Virus record (IMG/VR): IMGVR_UViG_3300044681_000650
Span: 1 to 50,530 of that record
Direction: 5' to 3' (one strand)
Origin: a virus
DNA: 50,530 nt
The notes under the pieces were generated by a model. That model saw only the letters and a program-made list of their open reading frames with translations, was not told the DNA's origin and did not search any database. The first letter of the stretch is position 1. Each line of letters opens with the position of its first letter. Shown piece by piece: positions 19,824 to 27,494 of this stretch. The translations under genes were made by a program, and so were the position numbers.

Positions 19824-20009
19824 TCAGGCCCGGTCCTCGACGTGCCTCTTCCTGCACTTGGGGCACAGCTCGTCAATCAGCACGAGGACTCTGGTGGACA
19901 ACCAGTCTCGCTGGTAGTCAGTCTTGCACTGCTGGCACCAGCGCTGGTTCTTCGCCCTCTTGTTCTTCTTGCACTTGGTGCAGACCTTAAGGTCTTTTGA
20001 TTTCTTCAT
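19824..20009 (-). CDS. Zinc-ribbon-like small protein
   Basis: 61 residues, on the opposite strand from both neighbours. Two Cys-pair knuckles in the first half (VCTKC and WCQQC) and a further CPKC near the end give a clear zinc-ribbon pattern, with many Lys/Arg. Similar tiny ribbon proteins in phages bind nucleic acid or host factors. It ends 4 bp from the end of the ejection gene and its upstream space also carries the promoter of the next plus-strand gene. A single inverted gene between two modules is the usual position of a moron, a gene added by transfer. The function is unknown. Confidence 0.7.
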   Translation of the reverse strand: MKKSKDLKVCTKCKKNKRAKNQRWCQQCKTDYQRDWLSTRVLVLIDELCPKCRKRHVEDRA

Positions 20010-20031
20010 TTGAATTGCCGTCTAAGGGCTT

Positions 20032-20094
20032 GACGCCTGTCAGTCAATAGTGTTCTTTTGCAACACCAAACGGAATTAACCGTATAGAAAACAT
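20032..20094 (+). promoter_or_regulatory. Candidate promoter of the replication module, possibly leaderless
   Basis: TATAGA at 20083-20088 is a good -10 box, with a weak -35 TTGCAA at 20058-20063 (19-bp gap). A start of transcription about 7 bases after the -10 box would fall on the ATG at 20095, so the mRNA may have no leader; no Shine-Dalgarno sequence is present. Upstream lies TTGAC-N8-GTCAA, a small dyad that could bind a regulator. Confidence 0.4.
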
Positions 20095-20871
20095 ATGAAG
20101 ATCAAAACTGTTAGTGATTGCATCGGCCTCGACGCCGGAACTCCCATCCCCATGGTGACTGGATACATTGACCGGGTCTACGATCGCAAGGTGGGCCAGT
20201 CCCAGTATGGCAAATACTCCTTTGAGAATTTCATGCTGGAGGGGGACGGTGGCCAGAAGATCCGGGTCACCCTGAAGAACTTACCCCAGCTGCAATTCGG
20301 GCATGGGGATCAGATTACTATCATCGCCAAGGAAAGCGACAGGGGCTGGAGCGGGGTGGAGCGGAAGGACGACGAATACAAGGGCGAGGTTCGCCCTGCC
20401 ATCGTGGTCTCATCTGGCGCAAGGATCTGCCTTGCCAGCGAGCTGGAGGATGCCGAGGAACCATCCCCCAGACGCGCTGTCCCCGCTCCCAGTCGCCCCG
20501 CCCCTGCCCGCGCAGCTGTCAATACCAGCATCCGCGAGGATGCCCCGGAGGAATTCTCCAAGCGTCTGGTGCAGGCTGGCAACTGTTACCTGCGTGCCTA
20601 TGGCACCGCCCACATGATTGCGATCGCAGCAGAGGAGGCCGGGCTGCCGAGGATGGAGGCTACGCAGATCCAAGCGGCGACCTTCACCATCTTCAAGGAG
20701 GCCATGCGTCCCACCACCCTCGCATCCATGCCATCCGGCGAGGTGTCCATCGCTCCGCTGGAGGACGGGGAGGGTGACGGGGAGGACGACTATCGTCCCG
20801 CCCCTCAAAAACGCCGTGGCGGGGCCTCTGAGGCGCAGGAATATTCAACGCAGGACGGATGGCCCGCATAA
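20095..20871 (+). CDS. OB-fold-like DNA-binding protein, candidate SSB or recombination mediator
   Basis: 258 residues. The first 115 residues are a beta-barrel-like segment (VTGYIDRVYDRKVGQSQYGKYSFENFMLEGDGGQKIRVTLKN, positions about 20-62), which fits an OB-fold. A Pro/Ala-rich linker follows, then a helical part at about 150-215, and an acidic linker ending in a basic patch and a short GWPA tail. OB domain plus acidic tail is the plan of single-stranded-DNA-binding proteins, and it is the first gene of the replication module, directly before a RecB-type nuclease. The extra helical domain is unusual for a plain SSB, so a recombination or replication co-factor is also possible. Confidence 0.55.
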   Translation: MKIKTVSDCIGLDAGTPIPMVTGYIDRVYDRKVGQSQYGKYSFENFMLEGDGGQKIRVTLKNLPQLQFGHGDQITIIAKESDRGWSGVERKDDEYKGEVRPAIVVSSGARICLASELEDAEEPSPRRAVPAPSRPAPARAAVNTSIREDAPEEFSKRLVQAGNCYLRAYGTAHMIAIAAEEAGLPRMEATQIQAATFTIFKEAMRPTTLASMPSGEVSIAPLEDGEGDGEDDYRPAPQKRRGGASEAQEYSTQDGWPA

Positions 20872-20885
20872 TAGGAGGGATCAGC

Positions 20886-21668
20886 ATGTCGTTAGTTAAG
20901 GAAGATCTGAGTTCCCACTGGTATGCGCGTGACGGCAAGCCCCGCCACGATGCCAACCTGCGTCACGCACGCAAGGAGCTGCTGTTCCCATCTGTGACCA
21001 CCGTTCTCAAGGTGTGGCCCAAGCCGCAGCTGGACATGTGGAAGATCGAGCAGGCCATCGTGTCCGCACTCACGCTTCCCCGTCTACCCGACGAGCAGGA
21101 CGATGCGTTCGCACGCCGGATTGTGGAGGACATGGGGCAGGAAGTGAAGCAGGCTGCGAAGGAAGGCACCAACCTGCACGAGCTGCTCAACGTCAGGCTC
21201 GTAACCGGATTATGGCCTGAGGCCAGAGGCTACGCACCGTGGATGATGAGCTACGAGACATGGATCAAGGACAACATTGTCGAGGTGATTCAGTCCGAGC
21301 AGGTTACAACCAATGAGAAGTATGGCTACGCAGGCACCATTGATCTCATTGCCAAGACCAAGCGCTGGGGCTTGTGTGTGCTGGACTTCAAGAGCCAATC
21401 GGTAAAGGCCAAGCCGAACTTCTACAACACCTTCGCCATGCAGTTGGCTGCGTATGCGAAGAGCTTTGATGACAACCTGTTTAGCAGCCACACGGCTGTG
21501 GTTGACAGCCTCGTCAGCCTCGTGCTGGACAGGAAGAAACCGGATCAGCCACACGTTAAGGTGTGGACCGCCGAGGAGGCACATCACGCATGGCTCTGCT
21601 TCTTTGCAGCCATGCGACTCTGGACGCTTGATAAAGCGTATTACCCTGCTCCTGTCTGGGAGCTTTAA
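20886..21668 (+). CDS. PD-(D/E)XK exonuclease (RecB/Cas4-like)
   Basis: 260 residues from ATG 20886, chosen over upstream starts because GGAGGGA stands 6-12 bases before it. The motifs follow the PD-(D/E)XK order: GTNLHELLN (about 95), YGYAGTIDLIA (about 145, metal-binding Asp), VLDFKSQ (about 162, the D-x-K catalytic pair), then QLAAYA (about 185). This set is typical of phage single-strand or recombination exonucleases, which process DNA ends for replication and recombination, often with an SSB or annealing partner; the neighbour upstream could be that partner. The C-terminus has a Trp-rich helix. A terminator follows. Confidence 0.8.
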   Translation: MSLVKEDLSSHWYARDGKPRHDANLRHARKELLFPSVTTVLKVWPKPQLDMWKIEQAIVSALTLPRLPDEQDDAFARRIVEDMGQEVKQAAKEGTNLHELLNVRLVTGLWPEARGYAPWMMSYETWIKDNIVEVIQSEQVTTNEKYGYAGTIDLIAKTKRWGLCVLDFKSQSVKAKPNFYNTFAMQLAAYAKSFDDNLFSSHTAVVDSLVSLVLDRKKPDQPHVKVWTAEEAHHAWLCFFAAMRLWTLDKAYYPAPVWEL

Positions 21669-21683
21669 CCCTCAGCCCAACTG

Positions 21684-21720
21684 GGCGGGAGGCCGAGTGC
21701 TTCCCGCCCTTTCCCTTTTA
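21684..21720 (+). terminator. Intrinsic terminator after the exonuclease gene
   Basis: GGCGGGA (21684-21690) pairs with TCCCGCC (21702-21708), followed by a T/C-rich tract CTTTCCCTTTT. It separates the first two genes of the module from the rest, so the downstream genes may need read-through or their own promoter. Confidence 0.7.
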
Positions 21721-21725
21721 ATCAT

Positions 21726-22190
21726 ATGGTAAGATGGAGCGAAGACGAGCTGCGTGCTTTCAAGAAGAAGTATAAGCAGGATATGGATGCCAGCGCAGAG
21801 AAGATGAAGGCGATGGAGAACGTGAAGAAACCTGAGGGCGTGCCCCTCATCAGGCTGCTGGCGCAGGACAGGCCCGACGACATGAACAAGTTGGAGCGTG
21901 CCTTCTATGGGCACCTGATCCGCACCACCAACTACGTCATCTTGTGTCAGTCTGTGAAGTTAAGGATGGCTGACAAGACTTGGTATAGCCCGGACTTCTT
22001 CTGCCTCTGCGAGGATGGAATCGCAAGGGTGTTCGAGACCAAGGGCTTCATGCGGGACGATGCTGCCGTTAAGCTGAAGACTACCGCTGAGATGTATCCG
22101 TATTTCAGATTCTATTTGGTCACCAAAAAGAAGGGTGGGGTCTGGGATATAAGGCCAGTGCCTCCGCACAAAGAGATCCTTGAACTGTGA
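21726..22190 (+). CDS. Small PD-(D/E)XK nuclease, DUF1064-like
   Basis: 154 residues. A charged N-terminus of about 50 residues leads into the nuclease core: LERAFYGHLI (about 56-65), WYSPDFFCLCEDG (about 86-98, the PD motif), VFETKGFM (about 101-108, the E-x-K motif), and a YPYFRFYLVTKK strand. This matches the small phage endonucleases of the DUF1064 type, related in fold to Holliday-junction and restriction nucleases. It probably cuts branched DNA or takes part in replication and recombination. No Shine-Dalgarno sequence precedes its ATG. Confidence 0.7.
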   Translation: MVRWSEDELRAFKKKYKQDMDASAEKMKAMENVKKPEGVPLIRLLAQDRPDDMNKLERAFYGHLIRTTNYVILCQSVKLRMADKTWYSPDFFCLCEDGIARVFETKGFMRDDAAVKLKTTAEMYPYFRFYLVTKKKGGVWDIRPVPPHKEILEL

Positions 22191-22408
22191 GTCGAGATGC
22201 CCCGCTTGATGATGGATGCGTTAATGATATTCATGCCGCGTTTCTACATGCAGGCACAGCTACTGTCGCATTCGACTTTGACGGTGAAGACCCAGAGGAA
22301 TTTGAGCTTGGGTTCACCCTGCTTGAGATGCTGAAACGCGACATGCTGCGGGGCTTTATGTATGAGGATTATATTCTGGTCAGCTATCTGACCCCGGAGA
22401 CGAACTGA
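22187..22408 (+). CDS. Small acidic hypothetical protein
   Basis: 73 residues from GTG 22187, overlapping the nuclease stop (GTGA), and its stop overlaps the next ATG. Acidic (DFDGEDPEEFELG), no membrane segment, no known domain. The tight overlap on both sides argues that it is a real, co-translated gene. It may be an accessory factor of the primase-helicase; this is inference. Confidence 0.6.
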   Translation: MSRDAPLDDGCVNDIHAAFLHAGTATVAFDFDGEDPEEFELGFTLLEMLKRDMLRGFMYEDYILVSYLTPETN

Positions 22409-24180
22409 TGAAGAGGACAACAGCAAAGGAAGTGAGCGACAGGCTGGCATCCCAGATCGAAAGGGTATGCCAGTATCTCCTGCCGAACGGCAAGCAGGTG
22501 CAGAGTGAGTGGTGTGTCGGCAGCCCGGCTGGTGAGGTCGGTGATTCCATGAAGATCCACACCTCCGGTGACAAGGCCGGGGTGTGGGCTGACTTTGCGG
22601 GGGATCTGAGCGGTGACGCGCTGGATCTGTGGGCTGCGTGCAGGAACGTCAGCCTGCCAGAGGCTATGGCCGAGGCGAAGCGGTGGCTTGGGATCAGTGA
22701 GCCTGTTCCGCCCCGAAAGAAATACGACAAGCCGAAGCTGACAGGTGTCACTCGGCTGGATCTGAACGGGAAGGTGGCTTCCTACCTGAGGGAAGAGCGG
22801 CAGCTATCACCAGAAACACTGGCCAAGTTCAAGGTGAGCGAGGATGGGGCACAGAAGGGTTACTACATGCCCTCCTTCCATCCCAACGGAGAGCTTGCCC
22901 GATTCAAGTGGGTTGCCCTGAGGCGTGAGAATGGGAAGAAGGTGATGAATTCATCCATCAACTCTGCCCCCATTCTGTATGGATGGCAGGCAATACCAAG
23001 GAACACGAGGACGATCCTGATCTGTGAGGGTGAGATCGACGCCATGACATGGAGCCAGCTCGGTGTGCCTGCGCTGTCGGTCCCGAACGGAGCCAAGAAC
23101 CTCCAGTGGTTGGATGAGGATTGGGATGCGCTTGAGCCCTACGATGAGGTGTTCATCAGCTTCGACATGGACGATGTCGGGGAGTCCGTGGTCAAGGACG
23201 TGGCCAATCGCATCGGCCTGCATCGGGCCAAGATAGTCCGGCTCCCAAGGAAGGATGCCAACGAGTGGCATGTGAAGGATTCCCCAACCGAGGCTGAGGT
23301 CATGGCTGTGCTGGCTGGGGCTACGGTCATCAGCCCGATCCAGTTCCTTGAGCAAACCAAGCTGATCGAGGAGGCGTGGGAGGCAATGACCAACCCAAAC
23401 AGGGATGGCATGAGGACTCGCCTGTTCGGGGACAAGCTGGTGTTCAGGCCGGGCGAGACCACAGTGGTCACCGGATACCCCGGCCATGGCAAATCCACCC
23501 TGCTGTTCGGCATCATGGTCGAGGCAGCAACCAAGGGGCACAAGGTTGTGATTGCCAGCATGGAGATGCCTGTCACCCAGCAGCTCATCATCATGGCCAA
23601 GCAGTTCTATTCCAGATGCGACATCACCAAGGAGCAGCTGGCTGCATTCATCGAGTGGACAGTCGGGCGGATCTACTGCTTGGATGTATACGGGATGGTG
23701 TCGGTGGAGGATGTCATTGGCCTGATGGAATACGGGGCAAAGCGGTTCGGTTGCAGGTTCGCTGTCATCGACAGCATCATGAAACTGAACATCAACTCGG
23801 AAGACTTTGAGGGGCAGCGGCTTGTGACCAACAAGCTGACCTGCTTCGCAAAGGAGAACAAGATGCACCTGTTTCTCGTGGCCCACCCAAGGAAGGGCAT
23901 GACCGAGAACGAGAAGCTCGGGATGCTGGACGTGAAGGGAGCGCAGGACATCATTGCCCAGCCAGACAATGTGCTGGTGGTGCATCGCAACAAACGGAGG
24001 GAGAAGATGGCGAGCTTGGGAAGGATAGGAGAGGGATCTCAGGGTGCGATCATCTGTGACAAGCAGCGTGTCACTGGTCACATCTTTGAGATCGAGACTG
24101 AGTTCCATGCAGGCGCTGCGCAATTCACACAGGAAGGAGAAGATCCAGTTGATTATGCAAGCAGAACCGAAATGGAGTGA
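22408..24180 (+). CDS. Replicative primase-helicase (Toprim + DnaB-like)
   Basis: 590 residues. The N-terminus has an unusual zinc-free primase-like segment with WADFAGDLSGDALDLW at about 60-75. A Toprim domain follows: ICEGEIDAMT at 205-214, and the metal-binding SFDMDD at 251-256. The helicase domain has Walker A GYPGHGKST at 356-364, Walker B FAVIDS at 451-456, and a RecA-type VAHPRKG near 488. This is the T7 gp4 / Twinkle layout, which unwinds DNA at the fork and lays down primers. No CXXC zinc-ribbon of the T7 type is seen at the N-terminus, so primer making may be weak or use another template motif. It is the only replication-fork enzyme of the phage; the polymerase must come from the host. 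Confidence 0.92.
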   Translation: MKRTTAKEVSDRLASQIERVCQYLLPNGKQVQSEWCVGSPAGEVGDSMKIHTSGDKAGVWADFAGDLSGDALDLWAACRNVSLPEAMAEAKRWLGISEPVPPRKKYDKPKLTGVTRLDLNGKVASYLREERQLSPETLAKFKVSEDGAQKGYYMPSFHPNGELARFKWVALRRENGKKVMNSSINSAPILYGWQAIPRNTRTILICEGEIDAMTWSQLGVPALSVPNGAKNLQWLDEDWDALEPYDEVFISFDMDDVGESVVKDVANRIGLHRAKIVRLPRKDANEWHVKDSPTEAEVMAVLAGATVISPIQFLEQTKLIEEAWEAMTNPNRDGMRTRLFGDKLVFRPGETTVVTGYPGHGKSTLLFGIMVEAATKGHKVVIASMEMPVTQQLIIMAKQFYSRCDITKEQLAAFIEWTVGRIYCLDVYGMVSVEDVIGLMEYGAKRFGCRFAVIDSIMKLNINSEDFEGQRLVTNKLTCFAKENKMHLFLVAHPRKGMTENEKLGMLDVKGAQDIIAQPDNVLVVHRNKRREKMASLGRIGEGSQGAIICDKQRVTGHIFEIETEFHAGAAQFTQEGEDPVDYASRTEME

Positions 24181-24526
24181 CGTTCATGTGTGGGCAGACC
24201 CGTCAGGCTGGGACGTGAGCGTGGCTGACCCACGCGGGAATCATCGCCTGATCGAAAGGCGGCAGAAAAAGAAATCCGACATCGCCCCGGCCCATGCACT
24301 GACGATGCTGCACGTGGCTGATGCTCTCAGGTTTATTGCCAGAGAGATGAAGCGAGAGGGATTCGATACCAGCAATCATTGTGTCTGGGTGATCACTAAC
24401 AACGCCAAAGCAATCCAAGTCTTTCGCCGAGAGGTCACTGACTTCCTGTCAGCCCCGGCGCTCAAGACATTCGAGAAGAACTCAATGGCGTTTCGCAGTG
24501 TAGCTATAACGAAAGGAGCAAAGTGA
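24155..24526 (+). CDS. Hypothetical protein of the replication operon
   Basis: 123 residues from ATG 24155, inside the helicase 3' end (26-bp overlap). AGGAAGGAGAAG stands upstream. Contains DVHVWADPSGWDVSV, a small helix-rich middle (HALTMLHVADALRFIAREMKREGFD), and a beta/alpha end; Lys/Arg-rich between. No family is recognised. Its tight overlap with the helicase suggests a helper of replication. Confidence 0.6.
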   Translation: MQAEPKWSDVHVWADPSGWDVSVADPRGNHRLIERRQKKKSDIAPAHALTMLHVADALRFIAREMKREGFDTSNHCVWVITNNAKAIQVFRREVTDFLSAPALKTFEKNSMAFRSVAITKGAK

Positions 24527-24828
24527 GATCGCAAGCAGCAAGAGAACTGGCACATATCGCAAGGCAGAAGAACAAGCCCAAGCCCAAGGAGAAAACGCCA
24601 AGCGATTACAGGGGCATCCAGATCAAGGACATCAACGAGTATCTCAGGTTCATGGCTGTAAGCCGAAGCCGTGGGGAAGACATGCATCACCTTGTCGATC
24701 TGCTTGAGAACCAGTGCAGCTGTGAGGACAGCCAGCTCAGGAAGTCGGCTGAGTGTGACCACCTATCAGCTGGGTATTACAGGCTGGGTAAAGCGTTCGT
24801 TGCGCTAATCAAAAAGGAGATGCGATGA
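24523..24828 (+). CDS. Basic Cys-containing hypothetical protein
   Basis: 101 residues from GTG 24523, overlapping the upstream stop; AAAGGA lies 5-10 bases before it. A Lys/Pro-rich N-terminus (RQKNKPKPKEKTPSDYRG) is followed by helices and a small Cys group (NQCSCEDSQLRKSAECDH). The basic head could bind nucleic acid. Function unknown. Confidence 0.6.
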   Translation: MRSQAARELAHIARQKNKPKPKEKTPSDYRGIQIKDINEYLRFMAVSRSRGEDMHHLVDLLENQCSCEDSQLRKSAECDHLSAGYYRLGKAFVALIKKEMR

Positions 24829-24989
24829 GTGAAACATGTGAGAAATGCAGCGGACCCATGCGCAAGGCTGAGGATCTGTATCCATGCGAGTGGTGTGGCG
24901 AGTTGCAGTGCAAGCTGTGCGGCAAGCATGACGCTGACTGCACATGCGTGTGTGATCTGATGTGGTGCAAGAGCGAGGTGGAGCGATGA
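24825..24989 (+). CDS. 54-aa Cys-rich zinc-finger protein
   Basis: Short frame starting with ATG overlapping the previous TGA (ATGA) after AAAAAGGAGATGCG, a strong ribosome site. It encodes ten cysteines in close pairs: CEKC near the start, CEWC in the middle, CKLCG, then CTCVC and a last WC, with HD in between. This is the pattern of two or three zinc knuckles. Its TGA overlaps the ATG of the next gene. Tiny zinc proteins of phages often bind host RNA polymerase or nucleases, but no target can be named here. Confidence 0.75.
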   Translation: MSETCEKCSGPMRKAEDLYPCEWCGELQCKLCGKHDADCTCVCDLMWCKSEVER

Positions 24990-25240
24990 GCGTTCTCCAC
25001 TTTGCCACCTGTGAGCGGGGCCGAGCACTCCTGTTCCTGAAAAAGGTATACCCATCAAGGGATGTTAAAGACGCTCCGGAGTCTGCCGGGCCTCTTCTGG
25101 ACCTGATTGAACAGGACATTCTCCGGCTTCAAGATCCTGATGTTCACGGAAACCGGATTGAGCTGTTGCCCGGAAAAAACTTCCGGGAAGAGCTTTGTGA
25201 TATTGCAACCCGGATTGCGCGGATTTTTCACGAAGGATGA
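24986..25240 (+). CDS. Small hypothetical protein
   Basis: 84 residues from ATG 24986, chosen because it overlaps the upstream stop (ATGA) as its neighbours do. Helical with one Cys (HFATCERGRALLFLKKVYP); the rest alternates charged and hydrophobic residues. No family is recognised. Confidence 0.6.
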   Translation: MSVLHFATCERGRALLFLKKVYPSRDVKDAPESAGPLLDLIEQDILRLQDPDVHGNRIELLPGKNFREELCDIATRIARIFHEG

Positions 25241-25243
25241 ACG

Positions 25244-25270
25244 ATGAGCAAAACTGAGCTAGAGATATGA
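25244..25270 (+). CDS. Eight-residue leader frame
   Basis: ATG 25244 opens an 8-codon frame (MSKTELEI) after GAAGGATGAACG, and its TGA overlaps the ATG of the next gene (ATGA at 25267). Either a translational-coupling leader or what is left of a longer gene. The start context is good. Confidence 0.35.
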   Translation: MSKTELEI

Positions 25271-25518
25271 GAAAGAAAGTTAGCAGTGTAGATGTAGGGG
25301 TTGAGTGCTACTGCGGGCACGAGTTCGGTGTGACTGTCACCTTTGGCGAGGAAGCTCAGTGCTTCGGGCCTGTGGAAACGTGTCACGATGGCAGCGCCAC
25401 GGAGTTTGAACCCGGCGAATGTCCCGAGTGCGGGGCTGAGATCGACAAGGACGATGTTCATCTCACCGCCAGCGAGATCGCAGCTTACATGGATGAGGAT
25501 GAGGACGACGATGACTAG
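25267..25518 (+). CDS. Acidic zinc-ribbon protein
   Basis: 83 residues. Cys/His pairs VECYCGHEF (about 14-20), then CHDG (about 39) and CPECG (about 53-57), give a four-Cys zinc ribbon. The tail is strongly acidic (MDEDEDDDD). Acidic small phage ribbons often mimic DNA or bind basic host proteins. It overlaps the next gene by 8 bp. Confidence 0.65.
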   Translation: MRKKVSSVDVGVECYCGHEFGVTVTFGEEAQCFGPVETCHDGSATEFEPGECPECGAEIDKDDVHLTASEIAAYMDEDEDDDD

Positions 25519-25825
25519 AGCAGCATTCACCTCACCATGGAGGCCGCCCATCAGGGCTATCAGCAAGCGGATGCAAGAGAAGTTGAAAGAGTATGAGCGA
25601 ATCAAGCGACAGTGGAAGAAGGGAAAGGCATGCGCATTCCCCGGGTGCTGCAACAACAAGGTCGATGTCCATCACACGCGTGGCCGAGCCGGTGATCTAC
25701 TCTTGGACCCACGCTATTGGCTGCCGCTATGTCGGGCACACCACGACTGGGTCGGGAGATGGCCAGACGAGGCCCGCCGTATGGGCCTGCTTGCCAAGTT
25801 CGGACAGTGGGGAAAGGCAGACTGA
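25511..25825 (+). CDS. HNH-type small nuclease-like protein
   Basis: 104 residues from ATG 25511 (overlaps the previous gene). After a basic helical N-terminus comes CAFPGCCNNKVDVHHTRGRAGDLLLDPRYWLPLCRAHHDWV, residues about 39-80. The paired Cys-Cys and the VHHTRG and HH motifs match the beta-beta-alpha metal HNH core as found in phage HNH proteins that assist packaging or recombination. Its length, 104 residues, fits stand-alone HNH proteins. Here it lies in the replication operon, not beside terminase, which points to a recombination or restriction-type role. Confidence 0.75.
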   Translation: MTRAAFTSPWRPPIRAISKRMQEKLKEYERIKRQWKKGKACAFPGCCNNKVDVHHTRGRAGDLLLDPRYWLPLCRAHHDWVGRWPDEARRMGLLAKFGQWGKAD

Positions 25826-25975
25826 ATGAAGCTGCTGACCTTCATCAAGATCGACGAACCTGCGCCCTCAATCCAGAGGCTGTTAACAAGAAACAAAGAA
25901 TGGGCACATGGCCAAACTTTAAGAAGGCTGCGAGCAGTAGTCCGCCGCGCTATAAAGCGATCATCACGCAAATGA
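25826..25975 (+). CDS. Small basic peptide, 49 aa (tentative)
   Basis: ATG directly after the HNH stop. 49 residues, strongly basic at the C-terminus (TLRRLRAVVRRAIKRSSRK). It overlaps the next gene out of frame by 76 bp (or by ATGA if that gene starts at 25972). Possible nucleic-acid binder, or a chance frame. Confidence 0.35.
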   Translation: MKLLTFIKIDEPAPSIQRLLTRNKEWAHGQTLRRLRAVVRRAIKRSSRK

Positions 25976-26163
25976 GGCAGCGCCTGCTGCCCCATGACAA
26001 CCTGTCTGTCTGGGGTCTGGCGCAGGTGATGGTGGAGGAGGGACTGATACCCAAAGATCCCACGTCTGTAATCTGGGAACTGAGGCAGAGGAAGCTCGCG
26101 TGGGGGGAACCCTACACTGTAATTGAAATCTACGAACTGGAGGAGAGTGATGGATATTGGTAA
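25900..26163 (+). CDS. Small winged-helix-like hypothetical protein
   Basis: 87 residues from ATG 25900, or 63 residues from ATG 25972. The body (RLLPHDNLSVWGLAQVMVEEGLIPKDPTSVIWELRQRKLAW) alternates helices with a possible beta hairpin and could be a winged-helix fold that binds DNA or joins a helicase. The earlier start keeps PRYKAIITQM as part of the first helix; the later one gives the ATGA coupling seen elsewhere in the operon. It overlaps the helicase gene by 14 bp. Confidence 0.5.
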   Translation: MGTWPNFKKAASSSPPRYKAIITQMRQRLLPHDNLSVWGLAQVMVEEGLIPKDPTSVIWELRQRKLAWGEPYTVIEIYELEESDGYW

Positions 26164-27487
26164 CGGAAGGAAACTGTATGCCCATCAGGTCGAAGCTGTG
26201 CACCTGATGCTCAATCAGTCATGCGTGATAGCGCATGACATGGGGCTGGGCAAGACGCTGGCTGCGCTCGTGGCGGCCAAGCACGCATCGGATCAGGGGG
26301 CGCTGGTTGTGGTCGTGGCCCCGATCAACATGCACAGGGACTGGAGAGACGAGGCGGCAAGGGTCGGGGTGCCGATCCGGCTGATGTCGTGGGCCAAGAT
26401 TGAAATGGATCAGCTTGCCCCGTTCGTCCTGATTGCAGACGAGGCGCACTATGCACAGAGCATGAAGAGCCAGCGCACACGCAAGTTCCTTGCTCTCGCC
26501 AAGAAAGCTCAGAGGGTGTGGTGCCTGACCGGCACGCCCATGCGGGGAGGCAGGCCATCCAACCTGTATCCACTGCTCGTGGCAATCGGGCATCCTCTGG
26601 CCAATAACAGGAACCAATACGAGCTGCGGTATTGTGATGCGAAGGCGACCCACTTCACGAGGTGGGATATAACCGGGGCATCCAACCTTACCGAGCTGCA
26701 CATGCGGACGAACAAATCCATACTGCGCAGGCAGAAGGAGGACTGTGTGGATCTGCCGCCCAAGACGAGGGTCATGCATGACGTGCCCGTCACCAAGGAC
26801 GACAAGGCCAAGTTCATCAGGGCATGGGAGGAGAGCTACAAGAAGTTCCTCGATGGTATTAACGAGGACATCGAAGCCAATAGGCACAACCTGCCAGACG
26901 AGGCAGCAGTGGCAGCGTTCCGCAAGGAGAGGCTCAGGGCCAAGGCAGCAGTGCAGGTATCCGCAGCCCGGCAAGCCAGCAGTCTGGTCAAGGTAGCCGA
27001 GGCGGCGAGCATGGTCAGGGATCTGCGTGATGCAGGCAAGAGGGTTGTGGTGTTCGCATCCTTCAAGGCAAGCGTGCGCCTGCTTGAGGATTCCCTGTCT
27101 GACCAGAGGGTGGGTGTATACGTGGGGGATATGTCGAAGAAGGAGAGGGACGAAGTCTACTCTGCGTGGAAGGCGGGGGAGATTGATACCTTCATCGCCA
27201 CGCCAGAGTCGGGAGGGGTGGGGCTGAACTTGCAGGAGGCAGCCGATGTGATCCTGATCGACAGGCCATACACATGCGGGGATCTGGAGCAGGCAGAGGA
27301 CAGGTGCCATCGCATCGGAACCAACTGGCCCGTCACTGCATACTGGCTGCGGGCATTTGAGATCGACACAGTGGTGGATGAGATCCTGCTGGAGAAACTG
27401 GAGAATGCGGGTCAGGTAATTGACGGGGGAAGGGTAAGTGAATACGAAGTCTTGAGGAGAATGGTGAAGGGAAAGAAGGGGAAGTGA
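26150..27487 (+). CDS. SNF2-type helicase (DEAH, superfamily 2)
   Basis: 445 residues from ATG 26150, selected for GGAGGAGAG just before it. Motifs in order: HQVEAV (about 12), Walker A DMGLGKT (30-36), DEAH (97-100), LTGTP (126-130), then in the second lobe ATPESGGVGLNLQEA (about 352-366) and QAEDRCHRIG (about 380-389). This is the SNF2/Rad54 pattern found in many phages, where the enzyme moves along double-stranded DNA to strip proteins or help recombination. It closes the replication operon and is followed by a strong hairpin. No DNA-binding extra domain is seen. Confidence 0.9.
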   Translation: MDIGNGRKLYAHQVEAVHLMLNQSCVIAHDMGLGKTLAALVAAKHASDQGALVVVVAPINMHRDWRDEAARVGVPIRLMSWAKIEMDQLAPFVLIADEAHYAQSMKSQRTRKFLALAKKAQRVWCLTGTPMRGGRPSNLYPLLVAIGHPLANNRNQYELRYCDAKATHFTRWDITGASNLTELHMRTNKSILRRQKEDCVDLPPKTRVMHDVPVTKDDKAKFIRAWEESYKKFLDGINEDIEANRHNLPDEAAVAAFRKERLRAKAAVQVSAARQASSLVKVAEAASMVRDLRDAGKRVVVFASFKASVRLLEDSLSDQRVGVYVGDMSKKERDEVYSAWKAGEIDTFIATPESGGVGLNLQEAADVILIDRPYTCGDLEQAEDRCHRIGTNWPVTAYWLRAFEIDTVVDEILLEKLENAGQVIDGGRVSEYEVLRRMVKGKKGK

Positions 27488-27494
27488 GGAAGCT

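Noticed and set aside
22951-24123. 390-codon minus-strand frame opposite the primase-helicase
   Set aside because: The plus strand carries intact Toprim and Walker motifs; the antisense frame has no motif and no start signal.
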